Shown here: positions 16,413-25,683 of the stretch, piece after piece
Numbering within the stretch: position 1 is the stretch's first letter
How the letters are laid out: each line of letters starts with the position of its first letter
Assembly (NCBI RefSeq): GCF_001543175.1
Contig: NZ_CP014161.1
Location: 744,001 to 808,000, forward strand
Source of the DNA: Aerococcus urinae
Lineage (GTDB): Bacteria; Bacillota; Bacilli; Lactobacillales; Aerococcaceae
DNA length: 64,000 bases
Direction: 5' to 3'
Translations under genes and position numbers: made by a program
Notes under the pieces: generated by a model
Databases searched by the model: none
Told to the model about the DNA's origin: nothing
Seen by the model: only the letters and a program-made list of their open reading frames with translations

Positions 16413-18737
16413 ATGAATATAGACCAAGTCAGTCAGCAATTGGTCGCTGCAGTGAAAAAAGAAGCGACCCCCTTAACGATACAAGAATGGAGTCAGAGGT
16501 TTAATTGCAATAGCAGTGATGACTATCCTGAATTTATAAAATTAGTTGCCCAGTTACAAAGGAATGGTGACATCGAAATTCTTGATAACGGGGGCTTAGT
16601 TTCTAAAAAATCAGACAAACATTATCAAGGGAACTTCTCTTTAAACCAAAAAGGCTTTGGTTTTGTTTCCATTGAAGGTTTTGATGATGATATTTTTATC
16701 CCCCGTGGTGAAACTGGTGGTGCAATGAATGGCGACCAAGTGGCGGTTCAATTGACTAAACGTAACCGGGGAGAACAAAAAGATGAAGGAACGATTACAG
16801 AGGTACTAGAAAGAGCCTTGAGTCGAGTGACCGGTGAATTTGTTCCCTATAATGACAAGTTAAAAGCCGAATCCGGTTATATTGGTGGGATAAGGATTCA
16901 AAATAAGGGCGAAGAAATGATGACTTGCTTTGTCTTGAGTGATGGACTACACCCAGTGGAGGGGGAAATTGTCATCGCAGAAATTGCAGAATATCCTTCC
17001 CTCGACCAGCCCTTACAAATGACTGGCCGTGTCATCCAAACCATTGGTCATAAGAATGCTCCTGGGGTCGATATTCTCGCTATCTTAAATATGTTTGATA
17101 TTCCTCATGAATTTCCTGAGGAGGTTCTTGATGAAGCGGAGGAAGTCCCTGAGCAAATTGACCCAGGGGAGGCTCAAAAACGTGATGATTATCGTTCCTT
17201 ACTTACGATTACCATCGATGGGGCTGATGCTAAAGACTTGGACGATGCGATTTCCTTAAGAAAACTTGGCAATGGGCATCTGGAGTTAGGTGTTCATATT
17301 GCCGATGTTTCCTATTATGTTACCGCAGGAAGCGCTATTGATAAGGAAGCCTGGAAACGTGGGACGAGTGTATATTTAACTGATCGCGTGGTTCCTATGC
17401 TACCTCAACGCTTATCCAACGGGATTTGTTCCTTACAGGCTAACCAGGACCGTTTAACTATGTCATGCTTGATGGAAATTGATCCTAAATCAGCCAAGGT
17501 TATAAATTATCATATTGGGCCAAGCATCATCCAATCGGACTATCGGATGGTTTATGATGACGTTAATAAATTATTAGAGGGTAAAGATAAACAATTAAGT
17601 GAAAAATACGCTGAACTTTTACCTATGCTTAATGACATGGCTGCACTCCACCAGTCTTTAAGCGATAAACGCCATCACAGAGGGGCGATTGATTTTGATA
17701 CGCCTGAAGCTGAAATCATTGTTGATAAAGAAGGCCATCCCCTTGATATTGTGGTTAGGGAACGTGGAACAGCTGAACGGATGATTGAATCTTTTATGCT
17801 AGCTGCTAATGAAACCGTGGCTCATGAATTTACTAAGCGCCACCTACCTTTCATTTATCGTATCCACGAATCGCCTGATGATGAGCGGATGAAGACCTTT
17901 ATTGAATTTGCTCAAACCTTAGGGGTTCATGTGAAAAAAACAGACGGCAAAGTAAGCCCTAAAGATTTGCAAAATACCCTGGAAGAAGCAGCAGGTGAAA
18001 GTTATGCTCCCGTTGTCCAAGTGATGGCCTTACGGAGTATGCAACAGGCTAAGTATGACCTCCAGCCAATTGGTCACTACGGCCTAGCTGCCAAGGACTA
18101 TACCCATTTTACTTCACCAATTCGTCGTTACCCTGACCTCTTAGCCCATCGCCTCATCCGTTATTATCTCACCCACAAGCCAAATCCTGCCAAGAAGGAT
18201 GAGCTCAGTCAAAGCATTGAAGTTACTGCCGACCAAGCTTCAAAAACAGAACGGCGCAGTGTAGATGCCGAAAGAGAAACCGAGAGCCTTAAGAAAACTG
18301 AATTTATGGTTGATAAGGTAGGTGAAGAATTCGATGGTATTATTTCTTCCGTGACCAAGTTTGGTATCTTCGTTCAACTCGCTAATACGGTTGAAGGATT
18401 GGTCCATATCTCTAATTTGGATGATGATTATTATAACTATGTGGATAAACATATGATCTTAGTCGGGGAGCATACGGGAAATATTTATCGTATAGGAGAT
18501 AAAGTACGAGTTAAACTGGTTAAGGCCGATGTAGACTCTAGACAAGTTGATTTTGAAATCATTAATCCAGAGAAAAAGACTAAGAAAAATAATTCCAAGC
18601 CTAAGAAAACAGACCATAAAGAAAAAAATACTCAAGGACACAAGAAGCATTCTAAAAAAGGTAAAAAGAATAAACATAAGAAAAAGCATAAGAAGCAGAA
18701 AAATAAGAAGAATTTTGTTATTCGAAAGGCTAAATGA
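16413..18737 (+). CDS. rnr: Ribonuclease R
   Basis: RNase R is a 3'-5' exoribonuclease that degrades structured RNA and, together with SmpB and tmRNA, destroys defective mRNAs. The 774-residue chain has a winged-helix region (about 1-65), cold-shock domains (about 75-240), the catalytic RNB domain with metal-binding aspartates in DGADAKDLDDAIS (269-281), an S1 RNA-binding domain (about 637-717) and a very Lys-rich tail (about 720-774). It starts 7 bases after the esterase gene and ends 21 bases before smpB. This operon makes the functional link with trans-translation explicit. Confidence 0.98.
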   Translation: MNIDQVSQQLVAAVKKEATPLTIQEWSQRFNCNSSDDYPEFIKLVAQLQRNGDIEILDNGGLVSKKSDKHYQGNFSLNQKGFGFVSIEGFDDDIFIPRGETGGAMNGDQVAVQLTKRNRGEQKDEGTITEVLERALSRVTGEFVPYNDKLKAESGYIGGIRIQNKGEEMMTCFVLSDGLHPVEGEIVIAEIAEYPSLDQPLQMTGRVIQTIGHKNAPGVDILAILNMFDIPHEFPEEVLDEAEEVPEQIDPGEAQKRDDYRSLLTITIDGADAKDLDDAISLRKLGNGHLELGVHIADVSYYVTAGSAIDKEAWKRGTSVYLTDRVVPMLPQRLSNGICSLQANQDRLTMSCLMEIDPKSAKVINYHIGPSIIQSDYRMVYDDVNKLLEGKDKQLSEKYAELLPMLNDMAALHQSLSDKRHHRGAIDFDTPEAEIIVDKEGHPLDIVVRERGTAERMIESFMLAANETVAHEFTKRHLPFIYRIHESPDDERMKTFIEFAQTLGVHVKKTDGKVSPKDLQNTLEEAAGESYAPVVQVMALRSMQQAKYDLQPIGHYGLAAKDYTHFTSPIRRYPDLLAHRLIRYYLTHKPNPAKKDELSQSIEVTADQASKTERRSVDAERETESLKKTEFMVDKVGEEFDGIISSVTKFGIFVQLANTVEGLVHISNLDDDYYNYVDKHMILVGEHTGNIYRIGDKVRVKLVKADVDSRQVDFEIINPEKKTKKNNSKPKKTDHKEKNTQGHKKHSKKGKKNKHKKKHKKQKNKKNFVIRKAK

Positions 18738-18758
18738 TAACAAAAGGGGAGAAACTGT

Positions 18759-19223
18759 GTGACAAAGAAGAAGCAAGACAATGTGGTAGCGACAAATCGC
18801 AAAGCGAATCATGATTATATCATCGAAGATACAATTGAAGCTGGTCTTGTCTTAACTGGAACAGAAATTAAATCAATTCGTAAGGGGAAGGTCAACTTAA
18901 AGGATTCCTTTGCCCGGGTAGAAAATGGCCAGGTATGGGTCTATGGGATGCATGTGAGTCCTTTTGAACAAGGCAACCGTTTTAACCAGGATCCTATGCG
19001 ACCAAGAAAATTATTATTAAAGAAACGCGAAATCAATCGCTTAGCTAAGCATGTGAGCCAGGAAGGTTATGCGATTATCCCACTACGGATGTATATTAAA
19101 AGAGGTTTTGCTAAATTACTTATCGGCATTGGTAAAGGAAAGAAAAAATACGATAAGCGCCAAGCCTTAAAAGAAAAAGACATGAAGCGTGACATTAAAC
19201 GAGCAATGAAAGAAAAATATTAA
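18759..19223 (+). CDS. smpB: SsrA-binding protein SmpB
   Basis: SmpB binds the tRNA-like part of tmRNA and delivers it to stalled ribosomes. The 154-residue protein contains [17 protein letters not shown], the [11 protein letters not shown] motif, [15 protein letters not shown] and the basic C-terminal helix [14 protein letters not shown] that enters the decoding centre. The start is the GTG at 18759, behind AAAGGGGAG. It is the last gene of the unit. The tmRNA gene lies 2 kb further on, separated by two genes rather than directly adjacent. Confidence 0.98.
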   Translation: MTKKKQDNVVATNRKANHDYIIEDTIEAGLVLTGTEIKSIRKGKVNLKDSFARVENGQVWVYGMHVSPFEQGNRFNQDPMRPRKLLLKKREINRLAKHVSQEGYAIIPLRMYIKRGFAKLLIGIGKGKKKYDKRQALKEKDMKRDIKRAMKEKY

Positions 19224-19260
19224 AAGCCTATTGCGTGTTTAATAAAAGAATATAGATTAA

Positions 19261-19333
19261 AAAAGGACTATGACAAGTAATGGTGCCCCTAAAAGCACAA
19301 CTTTTGGGAGTTGTTCCAGGTCGTAGTCCTTTT
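19261..19333. terminator. Bidirectional terminator-like inverted repeat between smpB and the AraC gene
   Basis: AAAGGACTATGAC (19262-19274) pairs with GTCGTAGTCCTTT (19320-19332) with one G-U. The 45-base apical region can itself fold (CCTAAAAG with CTTTTGGG). T runs occur at the outer edge on both strands, so it can end both convergent genes. Confidence 0.75.
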
Positions 19334-19405
19334 AATTATTTAAAATGGGTAGTAGGTCGGTAGAGAAGAGATATAACAAATCAGTTGTTTTGCTGCTGTG
19401 AGTTA

Positions 19406-20278
19406 TTAATTGCTTGCTTTATTATCTTGACTATGTTCTTTCCGATATTGACTAGGTGAGATGCCATTTAGTCTTTTAAACATTTTTGAGAAGTATGAAG
19501 CTGAGCCAAAGCCTACTAATTTACCGACATGACTAATACTAAAATTGGTGGCTTTCAGTAGTTGTTTGGTTTTATCGATTCTTACTTTAATTAAATAATC
19601 GATTGGAGACGCGGAAAAGGCCTCTGAAAATAGACGAATCATATAGTATTTATTCATACTTATTAAATTACTGAGATGGTCCAAACTAATATCCTTGGTA
19701 TAATAATTATCAATATACTTCTTCAGCCAGTGGATTTTTTCCTCATTGGTAAATTCACTTTTTAAGGCAAATAAATTTTTTTGCTGAAAATATATCCGAG
19801 TAAATAACATTTGGATAAGCATCTGTAAGATAGTTTCTTTTTCGTCCTCTGCAAGCTCACTTTTTTTATCTTCGTAGTCAATTAATTGTAAATAATTTTC
19901 AATGGCATTGTGCTTATCTTGACAGCAAGCAATGTTTTCATGCGATAGTTTAAAACTTTGATTACGGCCTACCAGACTGATAATAGATAATTCATACCAC
20001 TTTTCTAAAGCTACCGTATCGATATCTTGGGCCTTTAAATGGGCTCTGTTATTAATAATACAATAGCTGTTATTATCCATAATATAATTTTTATCATCAG
20101 AATTTATAGTTAGAAAGCCTTCTTTACAGTAAATAATGATTAATTCATTTGGTCTCTGATCGCTAAAGAGTAGGGACGCTTCTAATTGCTTATCCTTTGT
20201 GCGGTCAAAGTAACGTATACTTTTAAAATGAAGTTCAAGTTGAAGAAGACGGTTTCTAACGAGTTGCTCACGTTCCAT
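19406..20278 (-). CDS. AraC-family transcriptional regulator
   Basis: A 290-residue regulator. The C-terminal ~100 residues hold two helix-turn-helix units of the AraC/XylS type: ISLDHLSNLISMNKYYMIRLF and ISHVGKLVGFGSASYFSKMF, followed by NGISPSQYRKEH. The N-terminal part (about 1-170) resembles a cupin-like sensing domain but shows no clear ligand motif. GAGGAAG precedes the ATG. The gene points away from the histidine phosphatase gene and towards smpB. It interrupts the smpB-ssrA neighbourhood. Its target and signal cannot be read from the sequence; the divergent gene is the nearest candidate. Confidence 0.9.
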   Translation of the reverse strand: MEREQLVRNRLLQLELHFKSIRYFDRTKDKQLEASLLFSDQRPNELIIIYCKEGFLTINSDDKNYIMDNNSYCIINNRAHLKAQDIDTVALEKWYELSIISLVGRNQSFKLSHENIACCQDKHNAIENYLQLIDYEDKKSELAEDEKETILQMLIQMLFTRIYFQQKNLFALKSEFTNEEKIHWLKKYIDNYYTKDISLDHLSNLISMNKYYMIRLFSEAFSASPIDYLIKVRIDKTKQLLKATNFSISHVGKLVGFGSASYFSKMFKRLNGISPSQYRKEHSQDNKASN

Positions 20279-20449
20279 AGGAAATCTTCCTCTTTCTAGA
20301 CTTAAGAATAGAAATATCTTTTTATATCTAAATAAATTATATCAGAAAAGCTTTAATAAACGTTTTATAATTTGATATGTTTCGCTAAAATGGGCATTTT
20401 TTGTTATGATAGTTTCAGGTTTATCAGTATGAATGCGAGGTTGAAAGAA

Positions 20450-21169
20450 ATGAGTAAAGGTGTAACAATTTATTTTATGCGTCATGGCCAAACCTACCTC
20501 AACCACTATCATCGGATCCAAGGTTGGGCGGATGCGCCTTTAACAGAGAAAGGTAAACGCGATGCCCAAAGGAGCGCCATTGGTTTACGTGATGTTAATT
20601 TCTCGGCTGTGTATACCAGTGATTTGCAACGGACGGTAGCTACAGCGGAGATTATTTTAAAATATAATTACCATGCTGGTTCCAACCTTCCAATTAATAA
20701 ACGTAAAGCCTTTCGGGAACAGTTCTTTGGGAGCTTTGAAGGGCTAGAAGTTGAACGGATCTGGGGAAAAGTCTCTGACTATATCGAGAATGAAAAGCAG
20801 GACTTGTTAACTACCAATGACCGCGTGAAGGTAGAAATGGATACTTTCCATGAATTAGATCCCACCCATGATGCCGAGGATTTTATGACATTCTGGCTAC
20901 GGGTTGAATTAGGCTTGATCGATGTGATTACCGCCCATCGTGAAACTGATCAAAATATTCTGATTGTGAGTCATGGCATGACGATTCGCAATATGATCCA
21001 TGAACTAATCCCAGAATTTTCTCTAGGGGAACCCTTAGATAATGCTAGTGTATCTATTGTTAGGTATCAAGATGGTTTTTACCATTTGGAAGCCTATAAT
21101 CAAACCGATCATTTTGCTTTAGAGGAAAAAATTGATGATGTGAATAAGGACCGGGAAAGAAAAGAATAA
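20450..21169 (+). CDS. Histidine phosphatase-family protein (phosphoglycerate mutase-like)
   Basis: A 239-residue member of the branch-1 histidine phosphatase superfamily. The phosphohistidine motif is MRHGQTYLN near the N-terminus, YTSDLQRTVATAEI follows, and the second histidine lies in VSHGMTIRNMIHE. The start at 20450 follows GAGG. In-frame upstream ATGs from 20372 lack a ribosome binding site and would give an N-terminus unlike the family. Members include cofactor-dependent mutases and broad phosphatases. The insert between the motifs does not look like a true GpmA, so I call it a phosphatase of unknown substrate. Confidence 0.88.
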   Translation: MSKGVTIYFMRHGQTYLNHYHRIQGWADAPLTEKGKRDAQRSAIGLRDVNFSAVYTSDLQRTVATAEIILKYNYHAGSNLPINKRKAFREQFFGSFEGLEVERIWGKVSDYIENEKQDLLTTNDRVKVEMDTFHELDPTHDAEDFMTFWLRVELGLIDVITAHRETDQNILIVSHGMTIRNMIHELIPEFSLGEPLDNASVSIVRYQDGFYHLEAYNQTDHFALEEKIDDVNKDRERKE

Positions 21170-21253
21170 GTCTCAGCAAGACCTTTGACAAATTACGGGG
21201 ATCAAGTTAACTATAAGAATAATGAAGTCGAAGTTTTGAATGAAGCGTAAATC

Positions 21254-21283
21254 TTGACTTTTTGGTGAGATGTTTGTTATATT
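21254..21283 (+). promoter_or_regulatory. Promoter of ssrA
   Basis: TTGACT (21254-21259) and TATATT (21278-21283) are 18 bases apart and end 16 bases before the mature tmRNA 5' end. Confidence 0.75.
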
Positions 21284-21299
21284 AAAAAGGTATCCTTTT

Positions 21300-21658
21300 G
21301 GGGATGTTTTTTGGATTCGACAGGCATCAGACCGGGGTACAGCTACATTTCGGAGGTTACGACTCCGTCACAAACGTTAACTTAAATTTAATTGACAAAA
21401 ACGAAAGTCAATCTTTAGCATTCGCTGCCTAGCAGCATGCTAAGATCTGCCTAGTATCGCCCATGTATTAGTTACAGGTCTCATTGAAGTGGGATACGTC
21501 TTGCGCTTCCGCCTGGAGCAAAAGAAAGAGAACAATCAGGTACGCAAGCTAGCAGGTTTGTTTATTGACCTCTAGTGCGCTTAATCAACAATAAACTATG
21601 AGTGTAAAAGCTGTATTAGCGGGGTGTCTGGACAGGGGTTCGAATCCCCTCATCTCCA
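21300..21658 (+). ncRNA. ssrA: Transfer-messenger RNA (tmRNA)
   Basis: Both tRNA-like ends are visible: the 5' GGGGATG pairs with CATCTCC at the 3' end, and the T arm contains GGTTCGAATCC. CCA is not encoded. The tag reading frame (21394-21432) begins at a GAC resume codon and encodes DKNESQSLAFAA before TAG. With the alanine carried by tmRNA, stalled proteins receive A-DKNESQSLAFAA, whose AFAA end should be seen by Clp proteases such as ClpXP. The molecule is about 359 nt. smpB and rnr are encoded 2-5 kb upstream. Confidence 0.97.
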
Positions 21659-21675
21659 TAAATACTAAGCATTAG

Positions 21676-21698
21676 CGGTCGTCAGCGGCCGTTTTTTT
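21676..21698 (+). terminator. Terminator of ssrA
   Basis: CGGTCG (21676-21681) pairs with CGGCCG (21686-21691), one G-U, followed by seven T. Confidence 0.88.
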
Positions 21699-21716
21699 GC
21701 TTTTACAATATGTATA

Positions 21717-21760
21717 TAAAAAAAGGTGTTGATGAAGAAAATATATTTCTTATCGACACC
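21717..21760 (-). terminator. Terminator of the DUF4352-like gene
   Basis: GGTGTTGAT (21725-21733) pairs with ATCGACACC (21752-21760), with an inner 6-bp stem. On the minus strand the hairpin is followed by a T run. Confidence 0.85.
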
Positions 21761-21769
21761 AATAATGGA

Positions 21770-22342
21770 TTATTCACTTAGTTTCCAAATTGCTTTTTTA
21801 CCAACACTAAATAATGGTTGCCATTCTAGCTCAATATCTTTTCCGTCTACACCGTAATAAACGGTGCTATCAACAGTTCTACCTGCTGATACTGAACCAA
21901 AACCAATATCACCATCAGAACCGCTTAATGGATAGGTCTTAGCTTTCTTACCATCTACATAAAGCTGAGTATCGGCGCCGAAAGCGTAGTCTTTATCTTG
22001 ACCATTTTCTAAAGTATAGCTAATCTTAATGACGCGTTCAGGATTTGATTCAGCGAATTGATTTCTTTCATTAGTAAATTCAACCTTATTTACTTTAAAT
22101 TTTATGTCATCAATTTCAGCAGCATCACCTACTGCTAATTTTTTATTTTCTTTCTTATTTGAAGATTGATTCTCGCTGGTTTGGCTTTCACTAGATTCAG
22201 TGTTTACAGATTTTTTACCACCACTAAAAAGCGATCCTATAATGAAAAGAGCGATAAGGGCAATTATTCCAATACCAATCCACTTCAAACATCCACCACG
22301 TTTCACTTCGTTCCCATTTTCGTCATACAATTTCTTGGCCAT
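21770..22342 (-). CDS. Membrane-anchored extracellular protein, DUF4352-like
   Basis: A 190-residue protein. The short N-terminal cytoplasmic part LYDENGNEVKRGG is followed by one membrane helix (about 20-42), a Ser/Asn/Glu linker (45-70), and a beta-rich domain of about 120 residues (from LAVGDAAEIDDIKFKV). The layout and the domain beginning match DUF4352-type surface proteins, which have an immunoglobulin-like fold and no established role. AGGAGGAG precedes the ATG. The gene is monocistronic, next to ssrA, a frequent insertion site for accessory DNA, but no integrase or repeat is visible. Confidence 0.72.
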   Translation of the reverse strand: MAKKLYDENGNEVKRGGCLKWIGIGIIALIALFIIGSLFSGGKKSVNTESSESQTSENQSSNKKENKKLAVGDAAEIDDIKFKVNKVEFTNERNQFAESNPERVIKISYTLENGQDKDYAFGADTQLYVDGKKAKTYPLSGSDGDIGFGSVSAGRTVDSTVYYGVDGKDIELEWQPLFSVGKKAIWKLSE

Positions 22343-22782
22343 ATTTTTCTCCTCCTATGGTATAATGTTTTTGTCCAATCGAGCGCTCTCCTAGAGAAGC
22401 GCTTTTTATTTACTTTTCCTCAATTTCAATACTAAATAAAAAATAAAATAAGAATATAGGTTTGATATTTTTTGATTCCTAAATAGTAAATTATATATTT
22501 ATTTAATAAATATTATTAGAAAATAAGCCTATAAAATGATTATAATAAATGAATAAAGTTTTAACAACATAGTTTTTCTGCTACTCTCAGTAATTTAGTA
22601 TGAATTATTTCTAGATTATTTAACATAGTGTTTCCTGGTTAGATTTATTAGTTAGCCAATAATAGATATATAGGTAATAATGGGGAATATGTATTGAAGC
22701 TTATTGCTTATCTATTCAAGCTTGCACGAAACCAAGCAATTTTAACTTTTTGCTTTCATATGAAATATTTTTACTTTTTGTG
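22343..22782. other. AT-rich intergenic region without a recognisable gene
   Basis: About 440 bases with no supported reading frame. A plus-strand hairpin with AGCGCT arms and a T tail lies at about 22382-22412 and could stop transcription towards pyrF. The rest is low-complexity AT-rich sequence. It includes TTGAAGCTT and TTCAAGCTT about 20 bases apart near 22694-22724, with no known meaning. Confidence 0.5.
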
Positions 22783-22811
22783 TTGACATCAGCTAGTGTC
22801 CTTGCTACAAT
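22783..22811 (+). promoter_or_regulatory. Sigma-A promoter of pyrFE
   Basis: A perfect TTGACA (22783-22788) is 17 bases before TACAAT (22806-22811). The transcript has a leader of about 155 bases carrying the PyrR attenuator. Confidence 0.85.
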
Positions 22812-22842
22812 ACTTGTGATTTAGAGCGAGACTCTATACTTT

Positions 22843-22954
22843 AATTCTGTCCAGAGAGGCACGAAAAGTGATGATAAGAATACCTATAAGTGTGCATACT
22901 TATAGTTAATTATGATGACTTTAAGGGCCTAGACAGAATTGTCTAGGTCTTTTT
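22843..22954 (+). promoter_or_regulatory. PyrR-dependent transcription attenuator
   Basis: The leader contains GTCCAGAGAGGCAC (22849-22862), which matches the conserved PyrR-binding loop (UCCAGAGAGG core). The terminator hairpin pairs CCTAGACA (22928-22935) with TGTCTAGG (22940-22947), followed by a T run. AATTCTGTC at 22843-22851 is exactly complementary to GACAGAATT at 22932-22940, so an antiterminator competes with the terminator, and PyrR bound to its loop would block the antiterminator. High UMP should therefore stop transcription before pyrF, as in Bacillus and Enterococcus pyr operons. Confidence 0.9.
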
Positions 22955-22973
22955 TCGTTAAAGAGGTGAAAAA

Positions 22974-23669
22974 ATGGAAACATTATATGTGGCGTTAGAT
23001 TTTAAAACAGAAGCAGAAACCTTTGATTTTCTAAAATTATTTGAAGGTCGCCAAATCGGGGTCAAAGTTGGGATGTCGCAATTTTACATGTCAGGGCCAA
23101 GTATCATTGAGCGCTTATGTGATATGGGACATGAAGTCTTTCTTGATTTGAAGTGCCATGATATTCCTAATACGGTTTACCTAGCTATGTTACAGCTTAG
23201 TCAATTACCGATTGAACTCGTGACCATCCATGCCATGGGTGGTAAAGAAATGATGCGAGCTGCGGTTAAAGGGGTTCAAGAAGGCAAACATCAACCCAAA
23301 GTTCTTGCAATCACCCAACTGACCTCAACTAATCAAGAAATGTTAAATAATCAATTACAAATTCCTGGCACGGTCGCTGAATCGGTCGAACATTTGACCC
23401 GCTTAGCCTTAGACAGTGGCGTGGATGGCCTAGTTTCTTCGGTCCAAGAAAGTAAAATGATTAAGGAAGTTTCCAAAGGGCAATTACTTAGTTTAACACC
23501 AGGGATTCGTTTGAATAAGAATGCTCACGATGACCAAGAAAGAATTGCTAGCCCAGAAGAAGCCCGAGCCAACGGTGCTGATTACATTGTAGTGGGCCGT
23601 CCGATTATTCAAGCTGACGATCCAGTGAGAGCCTATGAAGAAATGAAAGAACATTGGGAGGGTAAATAG
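22974..23669 (+). CDS. pyrF: Orotidine 5'-phosphate decarboxylase
   Basis: PyrF catalyses the last step of UMP synthesis, OMP to UMP. The 231-residue barrel shows the catalytic set Lys31, Asp58, Lys60 and Asp63 in FLDLKCHDIPNT, and the phosphate-binding end VVGRPIIQADDP. AGAGGTG precedes the ATG. pyrE follows immediately (the pyrF stop codon ends at the base before the pyrE ATG). No other pyrimidine gene is in the window, so pyrFE is split from the rest of the pathway, or the rest is absent. Confidence 0.97.
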   Translation: METLYVALDFKTEAETFDFLKLFEGRQIGVKVGMSQFYMSGPSIIERLCDMGHEVFLDLKCHDIPNTVYLAMLQLSQLPIELVTIHAMGGKEMMRAAVKGVQEGKHQPKVLAITQLTSTNQEMLNNQLQIPGTVAESVEHLTRLALDSGVDGLVSSVQESKMIKEVSKGQLLSLTPGIRLNKNAHDDQERIASPEEARANGADYIVVGRPIIQADDPVRAYEEMKEHWEGK

Positions 23670-24305
23670 ATGAGTCAAAATATTAAACGCCAAGTTGCTG
23701 AAGCATTATTAGATCATGAAGCCGTGATTATCCGTAATGAGGATTGGTTTACCTGGGCCAGTGGGATTAAGAGCCCCATTTATTGTGATAATCGTCAATT
23801 AATGAGTTATCCAAAGGCTCGTAAGTTAGTAGCCCAAGCCTTAGCTGATATGATCAAAGAAAAATATCCAAATGTGACCTGCATCGCTGGGACTGCTACA
23901 GCTGGAATCCCTCATGCAGCCTGGGTGAGTGAAATTTTAGACCTACCTATGGTGTATGTCCGTTCTAAGGCTAAGGATCACGGCCGCCAATCTCAAATCG
24001 AAGGGCACCTAGATGCCGATGACCAAGTCGTATTGATTGATGACTTAATTTCAACAGGCGGAAGCGTCTTAGAAGCCTGTCAACCAGTTGCTAAAGAGTG
24101 CTCAGTGATTGGAGTAGCTGCAATTTTCACCTATGAGTTGGATCGGGCCAAGAAAAACTTCCAAGCTGCTGATATTCCTCTAGCCGTACTGAGCGATTTC
24201 CATAGTTTATTAGAAGTAGCCAAAGAAAAACATGACTTTAGCCAAGCAGACATGGACAATATCTTGGATTGGCACCGTCAACTGAACCAGTCTTCCAATG
24301 AGTAA
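23670..24305 (+). CDS. pyrE: Orotate phosphoribosyltransferase
   Basis: PyrE joins orotate and PRPP to form OMP, the substrate of PyrF. The 211-residue protein has the PRPP-binding loop VVLIDDLISTGGSV and the flexible-loop region VRSKAKDHGRQSQIEG, plus CDNRQLMSYPKAR near the N-terminus. It abuts pyrF without a gap, so the two are translated together. The downstream MFS carrier is 69 bases away with no strong terminator between, so it probably shares PyrR control. Confidence 0.97.
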   Translation: MSQNIKRQVAEALLDHEAVIIRNEDWFTWASGIKSPIYCDNRQLMSYPKARKLVAQALADMIKEKYPNVTCIAGTATAGIPHAAWVSEILDLPMVYVRSKAKDHGRQSQIEGHLDADDQVVLIDDLISTGGSVLEACQPVAKECSVIGVAAIFTYELDRAKKNFQAADIPLAVLSDFHSLLEVAKEKHDFSQADMDNILDWHRQLNQSSNE

Positions 24306-24374
24306 AAGTGACTGCTAACAGTCAAAAGAGTTAAATAATAAATACCTGTGAGTATTTGTTTAAGGAGTGTAAAA

Positions 24375-25586
24375 ATGGAAAATAAGAAAAAAGCTGTTAT
24401 TTCAAGTATCATCGCCTCAGGTACCGATGACCTCAACGTAATGTTTCTATCCTTTTCAATGGCAAGCATTATCACTGAGTTTTCACTATCTGGTGCCCAA
24501 GCTGGCGCTATCGCTACGGTAACTAACTTAGGGATGTTATTAGGTGGGCTAATTTTTGGATATCTCGGTGACCGTTACCATAAGCTAAACATCTTAAAGA
24601 TAACCCTGCTTATCTTTTCTTTAGCCTCAGGAGCAATTGCTTTTGCGCCTTCGATCACTATGCTTTATATCTTACGTTTCATTGCCGGTATTGGTGTCGG
24701 TGGTGAGTACGGAATCGCTTTAGGAATCATGGCACAAATAGTCCCCGTCCATAAAATGGGACGGATTTCTGCTTTAAATGGGGTAGCTGGCCAAGTCGGC
24801 TCGATTACTTCAGCTGCTCTAGCGGGATTATTCTTGAGTCACCTAGGTTGGCGCGGATTGTTCTTATTTGGTCTCGCTCCTTTACTCCTTGTATTATACA
24901 TGCAAGTAGCTATTAAAGATGAAAAAGAATTTTACCCGGTAAAAAATGATTCAGCTCTCGATAAAAGTGAAAAAATTAATTTTGCTGTTTTATTTAAAGA
25001 CTTGCGGACCAGTTACCAAACCATTGCCCTCATGTTAATGTGTACGGTTCAAATTGCTGGCTACTTTGGCATGATGAATTGGTTGCCAACCATTATGCAA
25101 GAACAAGCCGGTCTCAGTGTGCAAGGTTCATCATTATGGATGATTAGTACCATTGTGGGCATGTCCTTAGGGATGGTTGCCTTTGGCCGACTATTTGACC
25201 AATTTGGCCCTCGGCTAATGTTTGGTGCTTTCTTACTTGCATCAGCGTTTGGTGTCTACTTGTTTAGCCAAATTACCTCACCACTTGGAATGCTATTTGG
25301 GGGAGCCATGATGGGATTCTTTGTCAATGGGATGTTCCCGGGATATGGAGCAACGGTTTCTTACCTATACCCTAAGTCCGTCCAAAGTATGGCCAATAAC
25401 TTAATCTTAAACGTTGGACGAGCAGTAGGTGGATTTTCTTCAATGATTATTGGGATCATTATGGAACATGGTAATGTGACCATGGTCATGCTCTTCCTAT
25501 CATGTCTTTATATCTTCTCTTTTGTGGTTATGTTAACCATTCCTGGGATCAAGCAAAAATCTTTTAAAAAGGTTTATGCCCAATAA
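24375..25586 (+). CDS. MFS transporter, possibly for a pyrimidine precursor
   Basis: A 403-residue protein with 12 predicted membrane segments in two halves. The family motif GYLGDRYHKLNILK lies between segments 2 and 3, RFIAGIGVGGEYGIALG follows, and the FGRLFDQFGPRLMF loop is in the second half. It resembles the aromatic/organic-acid:proton symporter group. The ATG at 24375 follows AAGGAGTG; an in-frame start at 24348 has none. Its place behind pyrF-pyrE under the same attenuator suggests a role in pyrimidine metabolism, perhaps orotate uptake. That is inference only. Confidence 0.82.
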   Translation: MENKKKAVISSIIASGTDDLNVMFLSFSMASIITEFSLSGAQAGAIATVTNLGMLLGGLIFGYLGDRYHKLNILKITLLIFSLASGAIAFAPSITMLYILRFIAGIGVGGEYGIALGIMAQIVPVHKMGRISALNGVAGQVGSITSAALAGLFLSHLGWRGLFLFGLAPLLLVLYMQVAIKDEKEFYPVKNDSALDKSEKINFAVLFKDLRTSYQTIALMLMCTVQIAGYFGMMNWLPTIMQEQAGLSVQGSSLWMISTIVGMSLGMVAFGRLFDQFGPRLMFGAFLLASAFGVYLFSQITSPLGMLFGGAMMGFFVNGMFPGYGATVSYLYPKSVQSMANNLILNVGRAVGGFSSMIIGIIMEHGNVTMVMLFLSCLYIFSFVVMLTIPGIKQKSFKKVYAQ

Positions 25587-25683
25587 ATAGGAGTTATTCA
25601 TAGAAAGCCTATAGGTTATTAGAGGCTTACCAAGTCAATGATAAATAACCAAACCGTATTGAGATCGGTGTGGCTAAGACAAA

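Noticed and set aside
20450-21169. The missing glycolytic phosphoglycerate mutase
   Set aside because: The histidine phosphatase motifs are present, but the insert between them and the overall sequence do not look like GpmA, and it is not in the glycolytic operon.
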